Assembly (NCBI GenBank): GCA_049291395.1
Contig: JBATPJ010000052.1
Span: 1-23,774, forward strand
Direction: 5' to 3'
Source of the DNA: JAPUDQ01 sp049291395
GTDB lineage: Bacteria; Patescibacteriota; Saccharimonadia; Saccharimonadales; Saccharimonadaceae
Length of the DNA: 23,774 nucleotides
The notes below the pieces were generated by a model. It made no database searches, was not told the DNA's origin, and saw only the letters and a list, made by a program, of their open reading frames with translations. This document shows positions 1 to 6,910 of the stretch, one piece after another (position 1 is the first letter of the stretch; the number at the start of each line of letters is the position of its first letter). The position numbers were made by a program, and so were the translations under genes.

Positions 1-650
1 CTAATAATTGCGCCAAGGACTTCGTCGACGGTGTTCATATCTTTACTCTCAAACCATTCCGTGACGGCACGTGGCATGCCGCCAACTACCATGTACTGCT
101 GAAACGCATCGGCGAACTCGCCTTTGAAATTGTTGTTCAGGGGGATGTCTTTGCGCGTGTATGCAATCTTCTCTTTTAGGCCACCCGCCCAGCAAAATTC
201 TTCAAAACTAAGTGGCTCCAACCGCAAAAAATCTACTTTGCCTACCGGGAACGCCGTACCCGGATGCAGTGTTACGCCAAGCAAGCTGCCGGCCGCCACA
301 ACATGATATTCAGGGGCTTCTTCGGCAAAGTACTTCAGTGAAGAAAGCGCACGCGGCAGCTCCTGGATCTCATCAAATACTATCAGGGTGTCTGCCGGGC
401 TGATTGCCATAGAAAATTTAATCGCCAGGAATTCTATGATGCGCGCAGGTTGTATGGCGCCTTCAAATAACTGTCGTATATCTGGATCGATGTTATCGAA
501 GTTAATATACACAGTGTTTTTGTACTGTTCTGATCCAAATGCTTTCAGCAGGTAGGTTTTACCAACTTGACGTGCTCCCTCGAGTATCAGCGGCTTACGC
601 GCAGCGCCTTGCTTCCATTGTATAAGATTGGCCATGAGTATTCTATCCAT
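1..650 (-). CDS. AAA-family ATPase with DUF4143-type C-terminus (partial, runs off the left edge)
   Basis: The reverse strand is open from an ATG at 650 to the window edge (216 codons), so the C-terminus is missing. An AAGGAG ribosome binding site lies 7 nt before this ATG, which fixes the start; a second in-frame ATG is at codon 6. Residues 25-32 read GARQVGKT (Walker A) and 89-94 LIVFDE (Walker B), followed by a GSLLG sensor-like segment and an F-P-V-G-K stretch typical of the AAA_14/DUF4143 family. Family members are predicted P-loop ATPases fused to a nuclease-like or wHTH C-terminal part. They are common in CPR and archaeal genomes and their role is mostly unknown. It is transcribed away from the retroelement and is probably not part of it. 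Family assignment is confident; cellular role is not. Confidence 0.85.
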   Translation of the reverse strand, partial: MDRILMANLIQWKQGAARKPLILEGARQVGKTYLLKAFGSEQYKNTVYINFDNIDPDIRQLFEGAIQPARIIEFLAIKFSMAISPADTLIVFDEIQELPRALSSLKYFAEEAPEYHVVAAGSLLGVTLHPGTAFPVGKVDFLRLEPLSFEEFCWAGGLKEKIAYTRKDIPLNNNFKGEFADAFQQYMVVGGMPRAVTEWFESKDMNTVDEVLGAII

Positions 651-797
651 AGTATATCTCCTTCATGCTTGAGTTAATCACATAAACCAAAGGAAAACAA
701 GCCTGCCTGTACACATTTTACGAAGGAATAACGCGATGATTTTACACATTTGCCTATCTAAACCCAAGAACTATCCCTGGTCGGCCGTCACCCAACA

Positions 798-1088
798 CTA
801 CATAGGTGAGATGCTATAGTTTCCGACTGCAAACACATATTGTTCGACGAACAGCCCAAGTTCAGACAGTTCATACAAGCGTCGTTTAACGGTTACTAGT
901 GAAACGCCCGTTAAACTCTCGTGCACCCGTGATGAGCTCGGGCTCTTGTTAGCGTTAAATAATCGTAGGATCTGTTTATTCGTATCATTTATATGCAGTA
1001 ATCGTATTGCATTGATACGATTACTGTCGATTACTCGAAAAATAGGGAGTGAAATGCCCGTATAACGCAGAAGAGCTAACGTTGTTTT
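798..1088 (-). pseudogene. Winged-helix DNA-binding domain relic (no start codon)
   Basis: A reverse-strand frame of 96 codons, open from a stop at 1089-1091 to a TAG at 798-800, contains no ATG, GTG or TTG usable as a start. Its translation nevertheless looks like a wHTH domain: N-K-Q-I-L-R-L-F-N-A-N as helix 1, then SSSRVHESL, VSLVTVKRRLYELSELGL as the recognition-helix region, and a wing ending in G-N-Y-S-I-S. The TVKR-LxxLxxxGL pattern matches wHTH domains found in Fic-type and DeoR-like regulators. I infer the C-terminal remnant of a regulator that lost its N-terminus. A non-standard start or a sequencing frameshift would be the alternative. The frame overlaps a perfect inverted repeat at 996-1026. 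Confidence 0.45.
996..1026. repeat. Perfect 12-bp inverted repeat
   Basis: CAGTAATCGTAT (996-1007) and its exact reverse complement ATACGATTACTG (1015-1026) are separated by 7 nt. A further partial copy, GATTACT, follows at 1029-1035. It lies about 170 bp before the variable-protein start and within the wHTH relic. It could be an operator for the retroelement target gene or an autoregulatory site of the former regulator. No T tract follows on either strand, so a terminator is unlikely. Confidence 0.6.
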
Positions 1089-1195
1089 TTAAAACCATAA
1101 CTGCTATAACTGTAGATAGGTAAAGTTGGCGTTGTTTTTACGTAACGGCGCGAGAACAAAGCAGAGCGGTTAATCATGGAGGGGCAGAAAACACA

Positions 1196-2140
1196 ATGTT
1201 GAGGGCGATAAAGAAATATTTTACAGATAGCAAGCGCCAGGCGAACCTGCGCACCGGTGTGTTGGTGTTGGTGTTGGCTGGCATCGTCATCGTCGGGCTT
1301 GGCGCCAAGGTGTACGCCGAACAGGTCGGGTCGTCGCCGAGTAACGGCTCGACGTCACGTATCAAATCGCTTTATGACACGCTACAAACCAGCGGCTATG
1401 GGAGCGACAGCGACACCCCAAGTTGGGGTACCAGCTGGAACCGCATCAAAACCGCCGCCACCTGGGAACCAAACGGCACCGTCACCAGCGCCGACGTACT
1501 GAGCGGAAAAACCTTTTTTAACGGCAATCGCACTCAGCAGACAGGCAGCCTCAGTCTGACTGGTACCGCCACACCCGCCGATGTTGTGAGTGGCAAGACC
1601 TTTTATAGCAACTCTACTACCCAACAAACCGGCACCGCCAGTACTCCCAGCGCTGGCAACTGCCCGACGCAGCAGTACCACGACAGCTACGGTGCTCCCG
1701 TCACCCAAACCACCAACTGTACCGCCAGCATAGCCTGGACAACCCCTAGTGACGGCGTCACTGGCACCGACAAACGTGACCCTGTGAGCGGACTGATCTG
1801 GAGCCAAGCGCTCCTTAATTCCGGCGGCACGGTTACCTTCACGACCGGCGGGCCGAGTACTTGGTCGTGGGACGCCACCGCTGCCAACAACGTTGCCGTC
1901 GGCACTAAAACCGCCAAACAACTATGCAGTGACCGCGGTAACGGTTGGCGCCTCCCCACCCAAAAAGAGCTCATGCAGGCCTACGTAGACGGTTCGTATT
2001 TTAACCTTAGCCAGCCGTCCAACAGCTTTTGGTCGGCGACGCAGTACGGTAGCACGAGTGCCTGGGGCGTGAATCTGAACGGTGGCAACACGGGCAACGG
2101 CGCTGTGGGCGGTACGTACGTTGTGCGCTGCGTTCGGTAG
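1196..2140 (+). CDS. DGR variable (target) protein, membrane-anchored, C-terminal FGE/C-type-lectin-like domain
   Basis: This 314-aa protein is the diversified target of the retroelement. Residues 1-20 are basic and 21-38 form one hydrophobic segment (signal anchor or signal peptide ending near VYA-E), placing the rest outside the cell. Residues 94-120 and 123-148 are two tandem copies of a short module of type T-x-A-D-V-x-S-G-K-T-F with a following QQTG, as seen in fibre-like proteins. Residues 195-314 carry the DUF1566/Lcl_C-like pattern: RDPVSGLIWSQ, GNGWRLPTQKEL, SFWSATQ and a terminal VVRCVR. Codons 277-309 lie in the variable repeat, and 13 of them differ from the template. A GGAGG lies 13 nt before ATG 1196, a long spacing; an ATG at 1177 is out of frame and stops at once. 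Binding role is inferred from known DGR targets such as Mtd. Confidence 0.93.
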   Translation: MLRAIKKYFTDSKRQANLRTGVLVLVLAGIVIVGLGAKVYAEQVGSSPSNGSTSRIKSLYDTLQTSGYGSDSDTPSWGTSWNRIKTAATWEPNGTVTSADVLSGKTFFNGNRTQQTGSLSLTGTATPADVVSGKTFYSNSTTQQTGTASTPSAGNCPTQQYHDSYGAPVTQTTNCTASIAWTTPSDGVTGTDKRDPVSGLIWSQALLNSGGTVTFTTGGPSTWSWDATAANNVAVGTKTAKQLCSDRGNGWRLPTQKELMQAYVDGSYFNLSQPSNSFWSATQYGSTSAWGVNLNGGNTGNGAVGGTYVVRCVR

Positions 2141-2171
2141 TGGGTAGGTGCTATTCCTCCCCAGGTAATGA
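2006..2171 (+). repeat. DGR variable repeat (VR) with 3' invariant IMH-like tail
   Basis: This segment aligns without gaps to the template repeat at 2882-3047 (offset 876). I count 21 differences, all at adenines of the template (17 A-to-G, 3 A-to-T, 1 A-to-C), falling between 2025 and 2121. No non-A template position differs. The last 50 nt (2122-2171) are identical and include GC-rich GTGCGCTGCGTTCGG, the stop codon and 31 nt of 3' UTR. In characterised DGRs such an invariant tail is the initiation-of-mutagenic-homing site. About seven adenines inside this tail are untouched, consistent with cDNA priming upstream of them. Confidence 0.96.
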
Positions 2172-2254
2172 ACTAGGTGATTGAATTATTTTTATGATTA
2201 TTTTGCTTGAGTTTAAGCTGCGTGCATGGCCTGCCCGCCACAAGCTCACGGCTT

Positions 2255-2289
2255 GTTCCGGGCTAACGGCCCGGAACTCGAAATTTTTT
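2255..2289 (+). terminator. Rho-independent terminator downstream of the variable protein
   Basis: GTTCCGGGC (2255-2263) pairs perfectly with GCCCGGAAC (2269-2277) around a 5-nt loop, and a run of six T follows at 2284-2289 after 6 nt. A smaller stem CAAGC/GCTTG (2241-2255) abuts it. The hairpin is about 84 nt beyond the variable repeat. That is farther than the post-IMH hairpin described in other DGRs, so I favour termination over a homing role. Confidence 0.7.
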
Positions 2290-2340
2290 GTGTTATGCTA
2301 GAGCTATAAAACCATAAAACAAAAAGGAGCAACCAAAGAC

Positions 2341-2709
2341 ATGGCGCGCTATGAGCACCTCAACGTGTACCGCAGCGCCTACAAACTCAACATATACTTT
2401 TACCAAGTGTCGCAGGGCTTTCCTAAAGAATACAAATACGGACTGGGTGACGAAATCCGTAAGGGATTGACCTTTGTACTGGTGCAGATCATGCAGGCGA
2501 ACCAAGTGCGCGACAAACGCCCAGTGCTTGCTAAAGCTGAAACCGCTATGGACGTCATAACCATAAAAGTCCGTATGTTGCACGACCTCAAAATTATCAA
2601 ACTTAAACGATACGAGTGTATCAGCCGGCAGGTGGTCGACGTCACGAACCAGTTGCAGGCTTGGAAAAATTGGGACAAGAACGGCAGAAATGAGAGCCAC
2701 CAGATTTAG
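2341..2709 (+). CDS. avd: Avd, DGR accessory variability determinant (four-helix bundle)
   Basis: This 122-aa, strongly basic, all-helical protein begins MARYEHLNVYRSAYKLNIYFY and contains FPKEYKYGLGDEIRK, the helix-2 hallmark of the Avd/23S rRNA intervening-sequence protein fold. Length matches known Avd proteins (about 115-130 aa). In Bordetella phage BPP-1, Avd forms a pentameric barrel that binds RT and the TR RNA and is required for mutagenic cDNA synthesis; I infer the same role here. An AAGGAG lies about 12 nt before the ATG. The gene sits between target gene and template repeat in the standard order VP-avd-TR-RT. The C-terminal tail after residue 112 is polar and probably disordered. 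Confidence 0.9.
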   Translation: MARYEHLNVYRSAYKLNIYFYQVSQGFPKEYKYGLGDEIRKGLTFVLVQIMQANQVRDKRPVLAKAETAMDVITIKVRMLHDLKIIKLKRYECISRQVVDVTNQLQAWKNWDKNGRNESHQI

Positions 2710-2780
2710 TGTGCCCTAGCGTGCGTTTATGTGGTGGGGATTTTTGCTCATTACGGTTGCCGCTCCTCTATATGACTGAA

Positions 2781-2881
2781 TGATACGTGAGTATCAATCA
2801 GCTGAGGGATACCCCCATTGGCGCCTACCCTGCCCGCCAGGGATGGAGCCATGTGACATGCGACAAGTCGGTAACAGACAA
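2781..2881 (+). other. TR leader: small hairpin plus apparent relic of variable-protein sequence
   Basis: TGATAC/GTATCA (2781-2786 / 2791-2796) forms a 6-bp hairpin with loop GTGA. At 2818-2826 TTGGCGCCT repeats the variable-protein DNA at 1945-1953 that encodes the W-R-L-P motif. The distance from this motif to the repeat start is 64 nt here and 61 nt in the target gene. The reading frame from 2780 (W-R-L-P, then L-S-Q-P-S-N inside TR) therefore mimics the target protein. It looks like decayed duplicated target sequence that now forms the 5' part of the TR transcript. Confidence 0.5.
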
Positions 2882-3047
2882 CTTAGCCAGCCGTCCAACA
2901 ACTTTTGGTCGGCGACGCAGAACAATAGCACGAATGCCTGGAACGTGAATCTGAACAATGGCAACACGAACAACAACAATATGGGCAATACGAACAATGT
3001 GCGCTGCGTTCGGTAGTGGGTAGGTGCTATTCCTCCCCAGGTAATGA
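2882..3047 (+). repeat. DGR template repeat (TR)
   Basis: This 166-nt copy is the invariant template for the variable repeat at 2006-2171. It holds about 50 adenines, grouped in AAC/AAT codons at the sites that become variable. Read in the target frame it has 17 AAY codons plus one ATG codon among residues 276-309. AAY is the codon choice that lets A-randomisation reach most amino acids without producing stops. It is expected to be transcribed as a non-coding RNA and reverse-transcribed by the RT with Avd. Its 3' end coincides with the RT start codon. The open frame through it (2780-3016) is not considered a gene. Confidence 0.96.
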
Positions 3048-4201
3048 GCCTGCCGTTCTTGAGTCTAATACTTTTTGACACCGTGAAGACATTATTTACT
3101 TTTGCTAACCTTCACAAAGCCTATGTAGATTGCCGCCATAACAAGGGCGCGACGTTGAATCACCTGCGCTTCAGGGAGCGCTTGGAAGGCAATTTGCTGC
3201 GACTCGAGGAGCAACTACAAACGCGGACGTACAAACCGGGGCAGTCAATCGCTTTTGTGGTGACAAACCCAAAAGTACGTGAGATTTTTGCAGCAGGGTT
3301 TGATGACCGCGTGGTACACCACTTGCTATACAACTACTTAGCACCTATTTTTGAGAAGATCTTTATACATGACAGCTGGGCGTGCCGCAAAGGCAAAGGC
3401 ACTCACCACGCCGTGCGGCGCCTTCAGGGGTTTTTGTGGCAACAGCGACGCTTGGCACGTGGGCAGCCGGTGTACTATCTTAAAATGGATGTGATGAGTT
3501 TTTTTACCAGTATCGATCAGCAGATTTTATATGATTTGGTTTGCAAAAAAGTCAAGCGACACGAGGTGCGCTGGCTGTCAAAAGTCATCATCTTTCACGA
3601 CTGCGCCCGTGACATACCGCCCAAGATACAAAGCCGACCAGAGCTGTTCTCTCAGCTGCCGCGGCACAAATCTTTGTTTTTTACGGTGCCAGGTGTTGGG
3701 CTACCAATAGGCAATTTGACAAGTCAGTTTTTTGCTAACGTGTATTTGAACGAACTTGACCAATTTGTGAAACATCGGCTAAAAGTCAAATGGTATCTGC
3801 GCTACGTCGACGACCTGGTATTGCTCGGTGATAGCGTAGCGGGGCTACGGACGCAGATGGCCGCCATAGAGGCGTTTGCATGGGAGCGCTTGCGCCTGCG
3901 TATGCACCCGAACAAACAGTTTATCCGGCCATCGGGTGATGGTGTGGACTTTTTGGGCTATGTGGTGCGGGCTGACTATGTACTCATGCGGCGGCGTGTG
4001 GTCGGCACCTGGCGCCACAAACTCGACCAGCAACGACTGTTGCGTAGTCGCGAGCGACGGTGCGGCGTAACCTGCGATCAAAGCCCCAGCCTGGCGCGTG
4101 CCCGACTGCTGTGTGCTTCGTATGGTGCGCATGCCAAGTGGGGAAACTGTCGGTCACTCGTGGAGCGTATACACCAACAATACTTTGTGCCATCAGAGTA
4201 A
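3044..4201 (+). CDS. DGR reverse transcriptase
   Basis: This 385-aa RT synthesises adenine-mutagenised cDNA from the TR RNA. Fingers and palm motifs are in order: LFTFANLHKAYVDCR near residues 17-31, KMDVMSFFTSID with catalytic D149, GLPIGNLTSQ at 219-228 (the DGR form of the QGxxxSP box) followed by FANVYLNELDQFV, and YVDD at 254-257 with catalytic D256/D257. Then come HPNKQ and DFLGY. Length is typical of DGR RTs, with no maturase or integrase domain. The ATG at 3044 lies on the last bases of the TR; a GTG at 3083, closer to the conserved LFTFANL start, is an alternative. Neither has a clear Shine-Dalgarno sequence. Group II intron and retron RTs are excluded by the GNLTSQ box, the Avd neighbour and the TR/VR pair. 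Confidence 0.97.
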   Translation: MSLPFLSLILFDTVKTLFTFANLHKAYVDCRHNKGATLNHLRFRERLEGNLLRLEEQLQTRTYKPGQSIAFVVTNPKVREIFAAGFDDRVVHHLLYNYLAPIFEKIFIHDSWACRKGKGTHHAVRRLQGFLWQQRRLARGQPVYYLKMDVMSFFTSIDQQILYDLVCKKVKRHEVRWLSKVIIFHDCARDIPPKIQSRPELFSQLPRHKSLFFTVPGVGLPIGNLTSQFFANVYLNELDQFVKHRLKVKWYLRYVDDLVLLGDSVAGLRTQMAAIEAFAWERLRLRMHPNKQFIRPSGDGVDFLGYVVRADYVLMRRRVVGTWRHKLDQQRLLRSRERRCGVTCDQSPSLARARLLCASYGAHAKWGNCRSLVERIHQQYFVPSE

Positions 4202-4307
4202 ACGATACTTTTTGAAAGTTTTTTTGAAAAGAATCAATGTAAAATTTGCTTTATTTTGCAGGTGTAGTATTATGAAAACGTAAGCAAAATAGTGTAAAAA
4301 CAAGGTT

Positions 4308-6392
4308 ATGGTGAAAAAAAGCAACACAAAAGTTTTTTGGCGGCGTTTAGTAGCTGTTGTTTCGATTGTCGCTATGACAGTGGCAAGTTCAACTTTATTT
4401 ATACGAACCGTTTTCGCGGCTGATACCATAGATATCGTTAGTAGTAGTACGGCCGATGTGCCGAGCACGGGCGAAAAGTTGTACTTTGATTCAGCTACAC
4501 ACGGTGCGCACGTGACTATGAGCTATGCAACCCGCCAACTGAGCGGCTACGCCTGGAGCGCCGACATGGGCTGGGTCAATTTTGGTGGTGGTGCCGAAAA
4601 CCCCGAAGGGCCTGTTATGTCCGATGCCCTAGGAAACTTGAGCGGTAAGGCCAAGGTAGAACTGGGCGGCTATATCGACTTCAACACCAACCCCGAAGGT
4701 GCCAATGTCAAGGTGGAGTCTGTTACGGGACAGTTTAGTGGTTTTGCCTGGAGTGAGGATTTGGGCTGGATAGATTTTGCCAACGTGTCTGCACCTGGCT
4801 TTTACCTAGAGTCTGAAGCGCCAAATAACCCGGGGGCCGTTACGGCGCAGGCTGGCGCAGCCAACCTTACGACGGGCAGCTACTACAACTATGCCGACCT
4901 AACATTTAGTTGGACCGCCCCTGCCGACAATGCTGCTATTGGCGCGCCTGCCGGTGTGGTCGGCTACCATGTCTACTGGGGTACGAACGCTGCAGCCGAC
5001 CCTACTGCCGACGGAGCCTATCAAACAGGGACTATGGCAAACCAAAGCCTTGTACCTGCAAATGACGGTCAACGGTTCTACCTACGTATCGTTACGGAAG
5101 ACGCCCTGGGTAACCGCGCCACGCCAGTCACATTGTTTGACTACCGCTATGACATCACTAAACCAGCTAACCCGGGCACAGCCACGGTTTCGCCGAGCGG
5201 TTTGTCGACAACCGACAACTTTGATATGAGCTGGGCAGCTGCGAGCGACCCTGGCAGCGGTGCTTCTGGAGTCACGGGTTACCAGTACAAACGCGCCGGC
5301 GGCGGTGACGACTGGAGCGTCACCATACCTGGCACGAGCCTCACCGGCGTTCACGCCTACCAGACTGGGCAAAATGATTGGTATATCCGGAGCATTGATG
5401 GCGCCGGCAACATCGCTGACGGCTATAGCACGGTAAGCTACTACTACAGCGGCATCGCGCCAAGCGCCCCGACTGACCTGACCGCGTCGCTCTCCAGTAC
5501 TGTCACGAACAGCTACACATTTAGCTGGACCGAACCTGTCAGTTCCAACGGGGTTAAGGGCTATCACTATGTAGTAAACGCTGTGCCGACTGTCGCGAAC
5601 ACGACCTTTGTCGCCGTCGCATCACTTGGACCACTTGCGATTAATCCGGCCCAAAACGGCTGCAATACGTTTTACGTAGTTGCCGAAGATAATTCAAGCC
5701 AGATTAATTGGGCAAATTATGCCACAGTGACATTTGGTTGCGGCGATAGCTTTGACATCAACACGCTACCAACAGGTGCAAACGCCGCGACTGACGATAC
5801 TGTCAAAAAAGCTGTTATCAACGTTACCTCTGAGGTATGCTATGCAATCGACGAGCCAAGCGTCACTACGCTTGGCACCTCCAACGTGACTGCGCCAACT
5901 GCCGGTATCAAATTGCTTGGCGGTATCCAGTTTAGCTTGAACTGTACGATGGCCGGCGGTTCGGCAAATGTCGCACTTGCCCTCGGAACACAGTTTGGGG
6001 ATATTTCAAAGCTGCGAGCCTACAAAAATACCGGCGCAAGCCTGACAGACATCACCAGTCAAGTTACCTTCATCAACAAAGTCGTCGGTGGCGCAACCAA
6101 AACGATTCTTACGTACAGTCTAGTAGACGGTGGCTCGTTAGACGAAGATGGTGTGGTAAACGGTGCTATCATCGACCCTATCTACATAGGTGAAGTTGCT
6201 GGCGCAGGCACAACGGCACCAACGCCAACAACGCCAACAACGACAACTACTCCCGCTCAAACGGACGACACACTCGCGGATACAGGCAACAGCATTTTCG
6301 CCGCTAGTCTTGCCGCATTTACACTACTGGCCACCGCTGTGATCTTGTGGCACAAAAACCGCAAAATATATCGGCACGTGTCATTCAGATAA
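4308..6392 (+). CDS. Secreted FN3-repeat surface protein with LADTG anchor
   Basis: The 694-aa product has an N-terminal signal (basic, hydrophobic about 14-30, cleavage likely after VFA near residue 37). Two copies of a short motif follow: LSGYAWSADMGWVNF near 78-92 and FSGFAWSEDLGWIDF near 143-157. This tryptophan motif recurs in large CPR surface proteins. From about 170 to 480 there are three fibronectin-III-like units with repeated S-W-x-A/E-P and Y-I-R-S-I-D-G-A-G-N type strands. A Pro/Thr linker precedes LADTG (656-660), a membrane helix (about 663-683) and a basic tail. This is the layout of a sortase substrate of LAxTG type. An adhesin or envelope role is inferred. The start ATG follows AAGGTT with only weak ribosome-binding similarity. 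It lies just after the retroelement but shows no TR-like segment. Confidence 0.85.
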   Translation: MVKKSNTKVFWRRLVAVVSIVAMTVASSTLFIRTVFAADTIDIVSSSTADVPSTGEKLYFDSATHGAHVTMSYATRQLSGYAWSADMGWVNFGGGAENPEGPVMSDALGNLSGKAKVELGGYIDFNTNPEGANVKVESVTGQFSGFAWSEDLGWIDFANVSAPGFYLESEAPNNPGAVTAQAGAANLTTGSYYNYADLTFSWTAPADNAAIGAPAGVVGYHVYWGTNAAADPTADGAYQTGTMANQSLVPANDGQRFYLRIVTEDALGNRATPVTLFDYRYDITKPANPGTATVSPSGLSTTDNFDMSWAAASDPGSGASGVTGYQYKRAGGGDDWSVTIPGTSLTGVHAYQTGQNDWYIRSIDGAGNIADGYSTVSYYYSGIAPSAPTDLTASLSSTVTNSYTFSWTEPVSSNGVKGYHYVVNAVPTVANTTFVAVASLGPLAINPAQNGCNTFYVVAEDNSSQINWANYATVTFGCGDSFDINTLPTGANAATDDTVKKAVINVTSEVCYAIDEPSVTTLGTSNVTAPTAGIKLLGGIQFSLNCTMAGGSANVALALGTQFGDISKLRAYKNTGASLTDITSQVTFINKVVGGATKTILTYSLVDGGSLDEDGVVNGAIIDPIYIGEVAGAGTTAPTPTTPTTTTTPAQTDDTLADTGNSIFAASLAAFTLLATAVILWHKNRKIYRHVSFR

Positions 6393-6450
6393 GACTGTCT
6401 GCGTAGTTTGCCAACACAGGATACTGACTAAGCTACGGTGAGTTATGGTA

Positions 6451-6456
6451 TATAAT
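6451..6456 (+). promoter_or_regulatory. -10 box of a probably leaderless promoter (XRE gene)
   Basis: TATAAT ends 8 nt before the ATG at 6465 and no Shine-Dalgarno sequence is possible in the gap. Transcription would begin at or next to the start codon. No convincing -35 box is seen. Confidence 0.65.
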
Positions 6457-6464
6457 AATCATAC

Positions 6465-6677
6465 ATGCCAGATAAAACATCTCTATCCATCGGCCGAAAA
6501 CTGCAATTGATACGCCAAGACAAGCGGCTGACTCAAGCCGAAGTTGCGAAACGGGCGGGTACCAAAACAAATTATTACGCAAAGCTCGAGCGCGGTGAAG
6601 CGGTAGCGTCACTTAAAATGCTTGAAAAGGTTATAAAAGCCCTCGGGATTAAATCTTCCGACGTGCTGCCGTTTTAG
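6465..6677 (+). CDS. XRE/Cro-CI family HTH regulator
   Basis: The 70-aa protein is a single lambda-repressor-like HTH: IGRKLQLIRQDKRLTQ (helix 1), AEVAKRAGTKTNYYAKLERGE (helices 2-3, recognition around T-K-T-N-Y-Y) and ALGIKSSDVL as helix 5. No sensor or oligomerisation domain is fused. Proteins of this size act as small repressors or as the antitoxin-like partner in regulatory pairs. Its stop codon interlocks by 3 nt with that of the opposite-strand gene ending at 6674. No dedicated toxin is evident next to it. Target unknown. Confidence 0.85.
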   Translation: MPDKTSLSIGRKLQLIRQDKRLTQAEVAKRAGTKTNYYAKLERGEAVASLKMLEKVIKALGIKSSDVLPF

Positions 6678-6910
6678 TTTTCTTTGTTTTTCAGCGACTG
6701 ATTGTAGCGGTCGACGAAATCTTCGAAATTAAGCGTTGATGCATCTGCCATTGTACTAGCGGCAATTTGCATACTTTTCAATAATCCAACTGCGTAATCG
6801 CGGTTGGCGTTTAACGGGTCGTGAAACTTCAAATAGTTGATTGCCTTTTCAATAGCTTCTTCGCTAACGGCGAGTTTACGGTCTTCGAAATCCTTATTTG
6901 CGTCCAACAT
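6674..6910 (-). CDS. Small helical protein, unknown function
   Basis: I do not recognise this 78-aa acidic protein. It is predicted to be all helix: residues 12-28 (LAVSEEAIEKAINYLKF) and 38-55 look like amphipathic helices, and the C-terminus ends in a charged LKNKEN. The start overlaps the end of the upstream PLD-like gene by 17 nt, so the two are probably co-transcribed and translationally coupled. A role as partner of the nuclease-like protein is possible but only contextual. The stop overlaps the stop of the convergent XRE gene. Confidence 0.6.
   Translation of the reverse strand: MLDANKDFEDRKLAVSEEAIEKAINYLKFHDPLNANRDYAVGLLKSMQIAASTMADASTLNFEDFVDRYNQSLKNKEN

Noticed and set aside
1382..1921. 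Reverse-strand frame of 179 codons inside the target gene
   Set aside because: Gly/Ala/Val-rich shadow of the repetitive, GC-rich coding strand; no start site or domain.
2780..3016. Open frame of 78 codons through the template repeat, resembling the target protein C-terminus
   Set aside because: It exists because the TR copies the target reading frame; it has no ribosome binding site and its N-terminal part is unlike any domain. Treated as template RNA plus relic.
3044..4201. Group II intron or retron as source of the reverse transcriptase
   Set aside because: No maturase domain, no intron domain V or msr/msd signature; GNLTSQ motif, Avd and TR/VR define a DGR.
5082..5567. Reverse-strand frame of 161 codons inside the FN3 surface gene
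   Set aside because: Shadow frame of a well-supported gene with signal peptide and anchor.
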